A stretch of 64,000 nt of DNA from assembly GCA_947471745.1 (NCBI GenBank), contig CANJKZ010001109.1, positions 4,579,001 through 4,643,000 on the forward strand, written 5' to 3'. Origin of the DNA: Closterium sp. Naga37s-1. Its lineage: Eukaryota; Streptophyta; Zygnematophyceae; Desmidiales; Closteriaceae. Below the pieces are notes generated by a model. That model did not search any database. It saw only the letters and a program-made list of their open reading frames with translations, and was not told the DNA's origin. Position 1 is the first letter of the stretch, and each line of letters starts with the position of its first letter. Below are positions 1 to 9,505 of the stretch, piece after piece. A program made the translations under genes and the position numbers.

Positions 1-943
1 ACAGGAAACAGAATAGGAATAATACCATAAATGAAGGACCAACTCACCCTTCTTCGTCTTCAGGTGAATCCCCTCACGCATGAACCACCTGGCGTAGCGC
101 GCTCGCACAGCAGCCTTGAAGCACCGGTTGATTGAGACGTCCAGGGGTTGAATCTGGCTCGTACAACCCGCTGGGATGACTGCAGGGGTGATGCTGTGCG
201 TGCGGTACGACTGAAGCATGGTCTGGGTGATGTGACCGCGGTAGGAGTCCAACACCAGCATCGCACGCCTCGCGTTCTGGCCGCGCTGGGGGTTCAGATG
301 GGGCAGCACCTCCTTGGACAGCCAGGTCTGCACAGCGCTCTCGTCCATCCACCCGTTGTCCTGTGCTTGGACCACGATTCCTGCCAGGCACACAAGGGAC
401 AGACGGGCTTCAGCACAGTGGGGCACGCTCATCAAGCAGTCGCACGGTTGAATTCATTACGCTTACCTTCCGGAATCTCACAGTTGGGGACGTTTTTCAT
501 CTTGAACCACACCCACGGCCGCAGCTTCTCCCCGGATGCAGTGCACGCGAGCATCACCGTCAAGCGCGTTTTCTGGTAGCCTGCAGTGCGGATTGGGACC
601 GAGCGCGCACCGCGGTGCTCGATCGTCCGTTCGGCTGGCATCTCCACGAATAGTGGAGTCTGGTCCGCGTTGATGATGCGGGCCAGGTCGATGTTGTGCC
701 GCGCCCTGTTGATGCGCACGAACTTCCAGAAGGACTCGCAGTCCTTCGCGCACTCTGCAAACGGTACACGCGCAACGGAAACACGGGATGGTTAGACACT
801 GGGTGAGGGACATGCATTCAATAGCCCGCGCGCGACACGAATTCCTTCAACACGCACCTGCCGACAGTCGTTGGCCGACCTTGGTCTTCACCCGCATCAC
901 CAGGTTCCAGCGGTCACGGAAACGCTGGCTCCAGTGAGAGCTC
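1..943 (-). pseudogene. pogo/Tigger-like transposase, DDE_1 domain (3' part, runs off window)
   Basis: Continuation of the transposase beyond Copia element A. Exons reconstructed on the minus strand are 943-858, 754-467 and 380 to about 48. Their introns carry GT-AG borders (857-755 starts GTGCGT and ends TTGCAG; 466-381 starts GTAAGC and ends GGCAG). The first exon finishes the CENP-B-like DNA-binding part (FRDRWNLVMRVKTKVGQRLS). The second holds the first catalytic Asp in NADQTPLFVEMP. The third holds LVLDSYRGHIT and QIQPLDVSINRCF, typical second and third acidic positions of pogo/Tigger DDE_1 transposases. A GTGAG donor near 43-48 suggests another exon outside the window. The domain itself looks undamaged, so the gene was probably functional or recently so when Copia A inserted. 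Confidence 0.75.
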
Positions 944-1081
944 TGTTAGAATGTAGAACTGAACGAGAATGTGTGAAACTAGGCAGCAGGGTGATACAAG
1001 TAGGAAACCCTAGCAATGTTGTACCCCCTAAGGCTAAACCCACTATAGCCTACACAATATGAACATGTATCATGTTTGACA
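944..1081 (-). repeat. 3' LTR of Copia A
   Basis: 138 bp, TG...CA ends, matching 7750-7887 except near the end (GTATCATG against GTATAATG). The minus strand polypurine tract lies immediately to its right at 1082-1093. Confidence 0.93.
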
Positions 1082-1312
1082 CACCCCCATAGGCTAAGTG
1101 GGAGACAACCAGATGGTCACAAGACCAGTCAAAGCAAAGCAAATCAAGCTCAGGGTGGATCTCAAGGAAACCACACAAATTCCGAGCACAAGCAAGTGGT
1201 CACAAGACCAGTTCACATGCAGTTTGATAATATAACAAGAGGTACAGTGATCACAACCTAACAAGAGTAAACATGCAGGTATATATATATAGAGATCACA
1301 GTACAAGCAGAG

Positions 1313-4093
1313 TCAAGAAGTGAGCAAGTGAGGGAGAGTAGGCACAAGGCCTAGAACAGTACAGAAACGCTGATGGTCACAAGGCTGAAGCGCCTTGGTG
1401 AACACATCAGCAGTGTTGGCCCGAGTGGCCACGTAACGCAGACGAAGCTGACCACGCTGCTGCAGCTCTCGAGCAAGGAAGTAGCGCAGAGCGATGTGCT
1501 TCGTCCTGTGCTCCAGTCTGTGCTCCTCACACAAGGAAATGGCGGCCTTGTTGTCAACGTACAGCACTGGAGGAGAACGAGGCCGCTCTCCCAGGTCGGT
1601 CAGCAGGTAGGTGAGCCAGCGTAACTCCTGTGCAGCCATGGCTGTGGCGTAGATCTCAGCCTCACAACTGGAGCTGAGAACAGAAGAAGAGCGAGTAGAA
1701 CGCCAAGAAACTGAACCAGAGCCAAGGCTGAAGGTGTAACCCTGAGACGACCGCTGCGTAGCCTGGTCGTCAGCCCAAGAAGCGTCTGAGTGACCCGTGA
1801 GGACAACGTCGCTCCGACCTCCAAGCACGAGCCCCATGCCCGACGTACTGCACAAGTAGCGCAACACCCTCTTAGCGGCATCCATGTGCTCCTTCCGGTG
1901 ACGGCCGGGAGCGACATAGCGTGCTAGGATGCTAAGAGGGTATGCCAGGTCAGGTCGAGTGCAGGTCATCAGGTACATGAGGCAGCCCACAAGCTCTGGA
2001 TACGGGCCACTCGGCTCTACGGACTCATCCGAAGGCAGAGCTGAGAGCGAGTGACCGGTAGGCAGAGGAGTGGGCTGAGGCGAGGAGTACGTGAAGCGGA
2101 AGCGCTGAAGGACCTGCTGCACCATGTGTGACTGAGTCAAGGTGATGGTGCGCTGTGCTCTGTCCCGGGTGATCCGCAAGCCAAGATAGCTTGTCAGCTC
2201 ACCCAGGTCTGTGCACGTGTGTCTCTTCTGCAGCTCCGACTTCACGTGGGCGAGTGCCTCAGTGTCAGCAGTAGCAAAGACCAAGTCGTCTACGTAAACA
2301 AGAACGTAGAACGGCGGCAGAGTGGTGTCGGTGCGTAGAAACAGCGACGGGTCAGCAGTAGAAGGAGCAAACCCAAGAGCAGCAAGAGTAGTCCTCAGTG
2401 TGTCGTGCCACTCACGGGGTGCCTGGCGGAGACCGTAGACTGGCCGCCGGAGGCTCCACTGGGTACCAGGAGGGAACGACCCAGTGAAGCCAGGTGGGCG
2501 GCGCAGCCAGATCTCCTCGTGCAGGCTGCCCTGTAAGAACGCAGTGCTGAAGTCAAGAGAGTGGAGCTCGTAGTCACGCTGAGCAGCGACGTGCAGCAGA
2601 ACCCGAAGAGTGGTCATCTTCGGGGTTGGGGAGAAGGTCTGGAAGAAGTCAACTCCCTCTCGCTGACTGAAGCCTCGTGCAACGTAACGCGCCTTGAAGA
2701 CAGGCGGAGAACCCGGCGGCCGCTTCACCCTGAAAATCCACATGCCACTGACGATGTTCGCCCCAGGTGGGGGAACCTCGTCGACGTAGGTGCATGTGGA
2801 CTTCCAGGAAGCCATCTCTGCGTCCATGGCTGTCTGCCACTGAGAGGAGTAGGGACCCTCCATCGCCTCTGCGTAGGAGCGTGGGGTCGGGATGTCTGGT
2901 GCATCCGGGTCTCCCTCAGGGGCAACTAGCATGGACACGAGATGAGGCAAAGCAGCGGCAAAGCACTCAAACTCCTCCTGTCTGTCCTCAAGGACGTCCG
3001 TGCCAAGAGCACACTCACCCCCGACAGACGGAGGACAGACAGACTCAGACTCAGACTCAGCAATAAGGCTAGCGGCGTAGTCTAGACGACAGGCAGCAGC
3101 AAAGTCAACAAGCTCAGCGACTAGAGCAGACGTAGCAGAGGACTCAAAGGAAGGGTCAGTGACAGCAGTGGCAAGGAGACGCGTGACAGTAGGATTGGCA
3201 GCACGAAGAGAGTCAGACTCCGGGTCAGCAAGAGCAGGAAGAGAGGACGCTGGTGGAGACGACAGTGGGACACGCTGTGGAGCAGTAGAGGGACGCAGGG
3301 TCATATAGTGAGTGCCAAGGACAGGAGGAGGACGCTGACGTGGAACACGACGACCAGCGCGGACAGCGCGGACAGGCGACTCTGGACGCGACTCAGACGA
3401 CTCTGGACGAGTCTCAGGCAACGGAGGACGAGAATCAGGCTCACGACGCTCCGTAAGACCTCCCGTCGGCGCAGTGTAGGGAGAAGGACCAGGAAGTGGA
3501 GAGACTGGCTGTAACTGTGACTGCGACTGGACAAGCGGTGGACTCAGTAGGGGAGGAGTAGGACCAGGAGAGGGCGGAAGGCCAAGAACCTGCTGAAGGA
3601 GCGGAACGTAGTACGGCCGTGGCCGCTCGGCACCTCCAGCTCCAACCCCCTCAGCAGGGCCAGTCCCAGCAGCTCCAGCAGCACCGCCAGCAGCAGCAGG
3701 GTCCCCAGCAGCTCCAGTACTAGCAGCACCTCCAGCAGTGCCAGCAGCACCACCAGCAGCAGCACCTCCAGCAACTCCAGCAGCACCAGTACCAGCAGCA
3801 CCTCCAGCAGCGCCAGCAGCACCGCCAGCAGCAGCAGTACCACCAGCAGCTCCAGTAGCTCCAGCACCAGTAGCACCTCCAGCAGCGCCAGCAGCACCAG
3901 CAGCACCTCCAGCAGCGCCAGCCGCACCGCCAGCAGCAGCAGCACCTCCAGCAGCTCCAGCAGCACCAGAACCAGTAGTACCTCCAGCAGCGCCAGCAGC
4001 ACCTCCAGCAGCAGCAGTAGCACCTCTAGCAGCGCCAGCCGCACCGCCAGCAGCAGCAGCACCTCCAGTAACTCCAGAAGCTCCAGAGTCCAC
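1313..4093 (-). CDS. Copia A reverse transcriptase-RNase H ORF
   Basis: In the same frame as the integrase tail at 4244-5005 but separated from it by a TAG at 4244-4246; there is no obvious ATG, so it would need readthrough. The first ~150 residues are low complexity (GAAGGA repeats), encoded by a GC-rich minisatellite at 3690-4080. The reverse transcriptase follows, with WIFRVKRPPG, ARYVARGFSQREGVDF, the LDFSTAFLQG palm motif and the catalytic YVDD (LVYVDDLVFA). RNase H then has DASWADD, SSCEAEIYA and YVDNKAA, ending with the Copia hallmark RTKHIALRYF and NTADVFTKAL. The ORF stops 232 bp before the 3' LTR. The RT-RH part looks undamaged. Confidence 0.9.
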   Translation of the reverse strand: MDSGASGVTGGAAAAGGAAGAARGATAAAGGAAGAAGGTTGSGAAGAAGGAAAAGGAAGAAGGAAGAAGAAGGATGAGATGAAGGTAAAGGAAGAAGGAAGTGAAGVAGGAAAGGAAGTAGGAASTGAAGDPAAAGGAAGAAGTGPAEGVGAGGAERPRPYYVPLLQQVLGLPPSPGPTPPLLSPPLVQSQSQLQPVSPLPGPSPYTAPTGGLTERREPDSRPPLPETRPESSESRPESPVRAVRAGRRVPRQRPPPVLGTHYMTLRPSTAPQRVPLSSPPASSLPALADPESDSLRAANPTVTRLLATAVTDPSFESSATSALVAELVDFAAACRLDYAASLIAESESESVCPPSVGGECALGTDVLEDRQEEFECFAAALPHLVSMLVAPEGDPDAPDIPTPRSYAEAMEGPYSSQWQTAMDAEMASWKSTCTYVDEVPPPGANIVSGMWIFRVKRPPGSPPVFKARYVARGFSQREGVDFFQTFSPTPKMTTLRVLLHVAAQRDYELHSLDFSTAFLQGSLHEEIWLRRPPGFTGSFPPGTQWSLRRPVYGLRQAPREWHDTLRTTLAALGFAPSTADPSLFLRTDTTLPPFYVLVYVDDLVFATADTEALAHVKSELQKRHTCTDLGELTSYLGLRITRDRAQRTITLTQSHMVQQVLQRFRFTYSSPQPTPLPTGHSLSALPSDESVEPSGPYPELVGCLMYLMTCTRPDLAYPLSILARYVAPGRHRKEHMDAAKRVLRYLCSTSGMGLVLGGRSDVVLTGHSDASWADDQATQRSSQGYTFSLGSGSVSWRSTRSSSVLSSSCEAEIYATAMAAQELRWLTYLLTDLGERPRSPPVLYVDNKAAISLCEEHRLEHRTKHIALRYFLARELQQRGQLRLRYVATRANTADVFTKALQPCDHQRFCTVLGLVPTLPHLLTS

Positions 4094-4530
4094 GACACCG
4101 GGAGCGCCACTCCGGAGACTGCAGCGCCTAGCGTACCACTCTCGGAGCTGCTGGGGAGAGGGCAGCTCCCGCCTAGGAGGGGAAGCACTAGCACCAGCTC
4201 CGGCACCACTCCGAGCTCCAGAAGCACCTCTCCTGAGGCTGCACTACTGTAAGTACCACTCACGCAGCTGCTGCGAGGAGAGGCCTCCCCCAGGTGCAGC
4301 ACGCTCAGGCTCAGTACTCTCAGACGTAGCACTCCCAGGCTCAGCACCCCCAGGCTCAGCACCTCCAGACTCAGCACCTGCAGGCTCCGCACCCCCAGGC
4401 TCAGCACCCCCAGACTCAGCACCCGCAGGCTCCGCACCCCCAGACCCCGCACCCCCAGGCTCAGCACCCCCAGACTCCGCAACCCCAGGCTCCGCACGCT
4501 CAGGCTCAGCACCCCTGGCAGGACGAGAGT
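3690..4530. repeat. Low-complexity spacer between integrase and RT of Copia A
   Basis: Plus-strand CCAGCAGCACCTCCAGCAG-type triplet repeats (3690-4080) and CCCCCAGGCTCAGCA-type 15-bp repeats (4320-4515). They encode Gly-Ala-rich and GAEPGG-type low-complexity linkers on the coding (minus) strand. Long plus-strand ORFs here are shadows. Confidence 0.8.
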
Positions 4531-4550
4531 CGACAGCTACCTCGACAGGC

Positions 4551-6659
4551 TCAACCGGGTCTACCTGGGACACACCTGAGGGAGCGGCACCCTGAGGGGG
4601 GAGGGGGTCTACCACAGCAGCACCTGGCGCGAGGAAGAGAGGCGGGGGGGGGGAGCGGGGCAGTGCGGTAGGGGAAGAGGCGGTAGTAGGGCACGGACTC
4701 GTCAAAAGTGACGTCCTGAGAGGGCAGGACACGGCGCGAGGTGGCGTGGTAAAACTGCCAACCAGACGCGTCCGGGACAAAGCTAAGGAAGACACAGGGA
4801 ACAGCGCGGGAGGAGAGCTTGTCCGCGAACGTATCGCGAACAAAAGCTCGGGATCCCCAGACCCGAAAACGCGACGCATCGCCAACCTCTCCCGTCCAAC
4901 GCAGTGTCGGCGAAGTCTCCGGAACGGAGACACGGGGCCAGAGGTTGAGCTGATGCGCAGCGTATCGGACCGCAAACGGCCACAGAAAGTGGGGGGCAGC
5001 CGCATGGATCAAGGAGGTACGAGCGACCTCCATGACCAAACCAATGCGGCGCTCAGCAACCCCATTCTGCTGTGGAGAGGCCGGAAGCGTGAACGACTGG
5101 CGGATGCCGTGCTCCGCACAGTAGGCTGCCAAGAGGTCAGAGGAGAACTCACCACCTCTGTCAGAGTGCAGACGCAGGACAGGAAAGTCCGAGTGGAACC
5201 GCTCACTAAGCTGGAGACGAGAAGCGCGGATCCAAGGGATCAAAACATCAGGGACCTCACCCTTGGTGCGCAAGGGGAAGACCGTGGTGTAGCGCGAGTT
5301 GTCGTCAACAACGATCAGGAAGTACCTCTCCTGACCCTGTCCACGGACGCGGGCTGGGCCCCACACGTCCATGTGGAGCGTCTGCAAGGGAGCAGTCGTC
5401 GGGGGAAACGAGGAGGAGTGAGGAGCGGTGCGCTGCCGCCCCTCGACACAGGGAAGGCAGGGAGGAGCAGGCGAGGGTGGGAGTGGAGGGAGAACCCTGG
5501 GAAGACCAGAGACAAGGTATCGGTTGTGCATGGCACGAAGGCGCTGCACTGACGGGTGACCAAGACGGTGGTGCCAGAGGACAGTCTCGTGTGCCAGAGA
5601 GCGACACGAGCAGGGGGCAGACAGCTGACCTGACGCAGACGCAGACGCAGCTACCTGTGGGGACTCAGTGGTCAGTGTGTACAGGTCCGACCCCGGCTGC
5701 CGAGTGAAGGTAGCCAGGTGGCGGCCCGTCCGAGCGCACGTGCAGTGTGTCACACGCTCGTAGGCAGGGGTAAACTGGTGGACACCCCCGTCCTGGAGCG
5801 CACTACCCGCCACCAAGTTCGTAGAGAACGAGGGGAGGTAGAGACCTGACAGAGTGCCCGACAAGACCGCAGGACAAGGGAGAACAGTAGAGGAGGTCGC
5901 AATGACCGGACCCCCAGAGGGGTCAGCGAGGGAGACTGCAACCGGCCGAGCAAGCTGCTCAAGGGCAGTGCGGTCACGAAAGAAACAGCGGGAAGCGTCT
6001 AAGTCCAGTGTGAAGGTGTGCAGTGCCTCAGTAGACGCAGTACCAGAGGGCGCAGACTCACGAGTACCTAGAGCAGCAGCCTCACCAGCACCTGGGGCAA
6101 CAGACACACGAGCACCTAGTGCAGCAGCCTCACCAGTACCTAGAGCAGCAGACTGGATACCGGGGTCAGGCGGCACACACAGGTGACAGGCACTCTCAGC
6201 ACTAGTAGGAAATGCATACATGGCAGTGAGGATAGCATCATAGTCAAGAGCATAGATATCTACCCTCTGCCTAAGCAGCTCCACCCAGTCGGGGAGCTCA
6301 GCCGCGTCGCCAAACTCTGTACGCCAGGCGTCGCTCAGACGGGCGAAGCAGCGGGACTCTGTGTGACCAAACGTCCCGCAAGGCTGACCAGTCCGAGCAC
6401 CAGTGCGAATGACGTACGGGCAGCGAGCAGTACCCCGTGACCCTCCACGCTGAGCGTACCACTCACGAAGCTGCTGGGGCGTGAGGGACTCACTCGGACG
6501 TCGCGGGAGCTGCATCTGGCCACCGCCAGGAGCAGCAGTAGCAGTAGTAGCAGCAGTAGTAGTAGCAGCAGCGCGGCCACCCCTACAACCCCAACCAGCA
6601 TACCACTCACGAAGCTGTTGGGGCGTGAGGGACTCACGCGGACGGCGCTGGAGCTGCAT
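4551..6659 (-). CDS. Copia A gag-protease-integrase ORF
   Basis: 702-residue ORF with an ATG at 6659. Residues ~1-75 carry two copies of a QLREWY module (QQLREWYAGWGCRGGR). The region around PCGTFGHTESRCF (~95-107) resembles a short Cys/His knuckle. The aspartic protease segment starts near residue 220, but the usual DSGA (intact in element C, LDSGASRSFF) reads LDLDASRCFF here, so the catalytic Asp-Ser-Gly is altered. A GAG-pre-integrase zinc finger (WHHRLGH...CLPCVEG) is followed by the integrase core with D in MDVWGP, D in HSDRGGEF and E in QQNGVAERR, all present. After VPYYRLFPYRTAPLP the frame is lost at a run of G near 4643-4653; the true continuation is in the next frame (4244-5005), with GAEPGG-type repeats. 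Confidence 0.85.
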   Translation of the reverse strand: MQLQRRPRESLTPQQLREWYAGWGCRGGRAAATTTAATTATAAPGGGQMQLPRRPSESLTPQQLREWYAQRGGSRGTARCPYVIRTGARTGQPCGTFGHTESRCFARLSDAWRTEFGDAAELPDWVELLRQRVDIYALDYDAILTAMYAFPTSAESACHLCVPPDPGIQSAALGTGEAAALGARVSVAPGAGEAAALGTRESAPSGTASTEALHTFTLDLDASRCFFRDRTALEQLARPVAVSLADPSGGPVIATSSTVLPCPAVLSGTLSGLYLPSFSTNLVAGSALQDGGVHQFTPAYERVTHCTCARTGRHLATFTRQPGSDLYTLTTESPQVAASASASGQLSAPCSCRSLAHETVLWHHRLGHPSVQRLRAMHNRYLVSGLPRVLPPLPPSPAPPCLPCVEGRQRTAPHSSSFPPTTAPLQTLHMDVWGPARVRGQGQERYFLIVVDDNSRYTTVFPLRTKGEVPDVLIPWIRASRLQLSERFHSDFPVLRLHSDRGGEFSSDLLAAYCAEHGIRQSFTLPASPQQNGVAERRIGLVMEVARTSLIHAAAPHFLWPFAVRYAAHQLNLWPRVSVPETSPTLRWTGEVGDASRFRVWGSRAFVRDTFADKLSSRAVPCVFLSFVPDASGWQFYHATSRRVLPSQDVTFDESVPYYRLFPYRTAPLPPPASLPRARCCCGRPPPPSGCRSLRCVPGRPG

Positions 6660-6929
6660 CTGGCCACGCCAGGAGCAGCAGTAGAAGTAGAAAGAGCAGT
6701 AGCAGCAGGAGCAGCAGTAACAGCAATACGGGCAGGGCAGTGCTCACCAGTGGCGAGAAGGGCAGGCGTACGACGGTGGTAACGGCGAGGCCGCTACCAC
6801 TGCAGGGCGAGGGCTCCGCGGCAGCTGCAGGGGCGGCTGCTCCAGGGGCCAGGGGCGGCTGCAGAGGTCCAGGGGCGGCTGCTGCAGGGGCGGCTGCTCC
6901 AGGGGCGGCTGCTCCAGGGGCCAGGGGCA

Positions 6930-7093
6930 GCTGCTCCCTTTTTTTTTTTTTTTAATAATTAATTATTTATTTTAGGGTTTGGCAGAGCGCACTCGGCGCT
7001 GCAGAGGCGGCTCGCGGGCTGCAGGGTGGCTCGGGCAGCAGCGAGGGGGGGGGGGGGCGGCGCGCGGCTCCCCAGGGCGCCGCGACGGGGGAG

Positions 7094-7125
<32 letters not shown>

Positions 7126-7735
7126 CGCGCGCGGCTCCCCAGGGCGTCGCGACGGGGCAGCGGGGGGGTCGCGCGTGGCTCCCTAGGGCGTCGCGACGGG
7201 TCAGCGGGGGCCGAGCGCGGCTCCCCAGGACGTCGCGACAGGGCAGCGGGGGCCGAGCGCGGCTCCCCAGGGCGTCGCGACGGGGCAGCGGGGGCCGAGC
7301 GCGGCTCCCCAGGGCGACGCGACGGGACAGCGGGGGTCGCGCGCGGCTCCGTAGGGCAGCGCGACGGGGCAGAGGCAGCGCCCACGGGCGACACGCGGCT
7401 CGGCAGGGCAGCGCGCTGGCTGCAGGGGCGGCTCTCGGGCCTGACGGGCCTGCAGAGGCGGCTCGGGGGGGCCTGACGGGTCTGCAGAGGCGGCTCGGGG
7501 GCCTGACGGACCTGCAGGGGCGGCTCGAGGGCCGTACTAGCTTGCAGGAGGCAGCGCGAGGGCTGCAGGACGGCACGCGGGCAGACCGAAGGGCGGGTCG
7601 CACGGGGGCGCACGAGGGCGCACGTAAGGTAGGGCGCACGAGGGCGCACGAGGGCGCACGTAAGGTAGGACGCACGAGGGCGCGTCTAGCGGAATAGTGG
7701 GCCCGTAGGAGAAAGCGGTCCTAGGTAGCAACCTA
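6930..7735. repeat. 5' leader of Copia A with GC-rich minisatellites
   Basis: Between the primer-binding site and gag. An AT island (run of T at 6938-6952, then TTAATTATTTATTTTAGG) is followed by about eight copies of a ~42-bp unit containing CAGGGCGTCGCGACGGGGCAG (7050-7390), with a run of about 30 G inside. A ~30-bp unit with CCTGACGGGCCTGCAG follows (7430-7530), then GGGCGCACGAGG repeats (7600-7690). Nothing coding is seen. C and D have unrelated minisatellites in the same place. Confidence 0.75.
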
Positions 7736-7749
7736 GGCTCGTGATACCA

Positions 7750-7887
7750 TGTTAGAATGTAGAACTGAACGAGAATGTGTGAAACTAGGCAGCAGGGTGA
7801 TACAAGTAGGAAACCCTAGCAATGTTGTACCCCCTAAGGCTAAACCCACTATAGCCTACACAATATGAACATGTATAATGTTTGACA
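7750..7887 (-). repeat. 5' LTR of Copia A
   Basis: 138-bp partner of 944-1081. It is followed on the right by target duplication AGCTC and bordered on the left by the tRNA-iMet-type primer-binding site (7738-7749). Confidence 0.93.
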
Positions 7888-7892
7888 AGCTC

Positions 7893-9123
7893 GCGTTCCA
7901 GTTCTTGCCGGCGTGATGCTTCTTCATCCACTCGCGGCTCCACTTCTGGGTGTCCTTCACCGAGATGGCCACCCCGTTAGCGCGCTGAAGGCAGATGTAG
8001 CGGTACAACGCTGCCTCCATGTCGGGGTAGTGTGAGTGGCGCCCCCCCCCCCGTGCATCCGCTTGCGGCAGTTAGCCGCGCCCTTGTAGACGCCCGCAGC
8101 CGCCTCCGCACTCCAGCGTCTGATGCAGGCGATGGATGCGGTTGACTCCACGCTCGTCTTCTTCAAGGAGCCGAGCTCCAGATAGCGGCGCGCCCACTTA
8201 AGCTTCTCACGCACGGTCCAGCTGCGGCGCTTCCTCGTAGTGTCCTTGCTGCGAGGGGAAGGTGGGCGGGTGTTGGGATTATGGAGGGTGGGGTCCTTCG
8301 GCGTGACCTTCTCAGGGAACGTGGGAATCGGGCCCGCCGCCGCCGCGTACTCATCGTCGCTGCCCAGAGTCTCGTTCACGACGATGTCGTCAGGATTCGG
8401 CGCCTTCTTCGCCTTCTTCTTAGCCGCACCCTTGCTAGATCCCGGGTCTCCGTCGGATGTCCGCTTCTTGTTGCTTGTGCGGCGACGAGCAGGGGCCTTA
8501 GCAGGGGTCTTAGCAGGGGCTTCCGCGACCTTGGCTTTTCCCTTCTCCGCAGCGGTGAGTTTCGGGCGACGCTCCTCCCCCGGACTGTCGTCGTCAGAGA
8601 GCACCACGCGGGCCCGCTTCGACTTGGACTGTAGGCGATGGCGCAGCCTCCGCTTCAGTAGCGGAACGTCGTCGTCTGTCCCAAGGCTCCATGGGTCGTC
8701 GTCGCCGCTTTCACCGTCAAATAAGACGGCATCCGCAGCAACCGTGTCCGACTCTGCCACAGCATCCGCATCCGCAACTGCGTTCGCGCCGTCTTCAGCC
8801 TCCTCATTCGCATCCATCGCCGCTTCCTGTGCATCCGCCGCTGCCTCCGCGTTGTCACCATTCGCATTTTCACCTCCGTCGTTGTCCGAATCTCCAGCCC
8901 GCCAGTCTTCCATCTCGTCGTCGCTCCCGACCGGCCGATTCCACCATTCGTCCTCCTCGATGTCGGCAGGACCTAATTCGTCGCCCGAAGCGCTGTCGTC
9001 GTGGCCGTTCTCCGGCCAATCCTCCTCGGCGTCGTCGACGTTCGCTTCTTCTCCGTCGTCCCCGTCACAGCTCGCACCGGAGGCCGCGGTAGGACTTCCC
9101 GCCTTGCTCGCGTTCTTCGCCAT
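7893..9123 (-). pseudogene. pogo/Tigger-like transposase, 5' part (interrupted)
   Basis: The N-terminal half of a pogo-type transposase gene, read leftwards. The proposed start is the ATG at 9123 (context GCCATGG); an upstream in-frame extension to 9333 is possible. The first ~250 residues are very acidic (runs of D and E), followed by basic nuclear-localisation-like stretches (KRRLRHRLQSKSKRAR and a KKKAKKAP run). A helix-turn-helix region follows, around VREKLKWARRYLELGS and SIACIRRWSAEAAAG. A run of 11 C at about 8042-8052 shifts the frame; beyond it the other frame continues sensibly (HSHYPDMEAALYRYICLQRA, then WSREWMKKHHAGKNWNAS) up to the Copia insertion at 7892. The shift may be a homopolymer sequencing error or a real lesion. 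The DDE domain lies on the far side of the Copia element at 1-943. It could be a transposon copy or a domesticated gene; no terminal inverted repeats were found to decide. Confidence 0.7.
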
Positions 9124-9348
9124 GGCTACACGGATGTCATCGCCGGGCGAGTTAATTCGCCCGTAGTTATTCACCTGCACGTGAGGACGAGGAGAGGACG
9201 AGCCTGGGGGTACTTTGCTGCGCATGGTTAGAAAGCCTTCCGAGAGCAAGGTTGAGACGAGTATTCCTAAACCCTTGAGCACCAAATGAAGTGAGAGGCC
9301 GACTACCCCCCCCAGCCAGAGTGCCCCATCCACAGGTGCCGAGCCGCT

Positions 9349-9375
9349 CCTCTACGAGGCATCTCCTCGTAGAGG
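9349..9375. repeat. Perfect 11-bp inverted repeat (hairpin)
   Basis: CCTCTACGAGG (9349-9359), 5-base loop CATCT, CCTCGTAGAGG (9365-9375). It lies just upstream of the transposase gene; function unknown. Confidence 0.7.
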
Positions 9376-9379
9376 ACAG

Positions 9380-9505
9380 CCCTCACGCTGCCAACGTGCT
9401 GCCAGCAGCGTTCTGGAAGCATCCCTGCGCTGCTGGCAGCAAAACGACGCTGGCAGCATCATTAGATGCTGCCAGTACAGAGGAATATTGCCAGCGGTGG
9501 CAGCT
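9380..9505. repeat. Cluster of GCTGCCAGC / GCTGGCAGC motifs
   Basis: Seven or so copies of GCTGCCA(G/A)C in both orientations within ~125 bp upstream of the pogo-like transposase. Inference: possible subterminal transposase-binding repeats of the parent transposon. No terminal inverted repeat or TA duplication was found to prove it. Confidence 0.45.

Larger units (their letters stand above)
944..7887 (-). mobile_element. Copia LTR retrotransposon A (complete, young)
   Basis: A 6.9-kb Ty1/Copia element on the minus strand. Flanking 138-bp LTRs (944-1081 and 7750-7887) start TGTTAGA and end TTTGACA on the plus strand and differ at one base that I can see. A perfect 5-bp target duplication, AGCTC, lies at 939-943 and 7888-7892. 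Next to the right (5') LTR the minus strand reads TGGTATCACGAGCC, a primer-binding site of the initiator-Met tRNA type. Next to the left (3') LTR is a purine-rich tract, CCTATGGGGGTG on the minus strand. Gene order gag-PR-INT-RT-RNaseH confirms Copia. The coding part is broken by a frame change near 4643-4653 (run of G) and a TAG at 4244-4246, and the protease motif is altered, so it is probably non-autonomous despite nearly identical LTRs. Confidence 0.93.

Noticed and set aside
3738..4595. Plus-strand Pro/Ala-rich ORF
   Set aside because: Antisense shadow of the Gly/Ala repeat linker of the minus-strand Copia pol.
6979..7697. Long overlapping ORFs in the GC-rich leader of Copia A
   Set aside because: They appear in both strands and several frames, are Arg/Pro/Ala-rich, and are fully explained by GC-rich tandem repeats.
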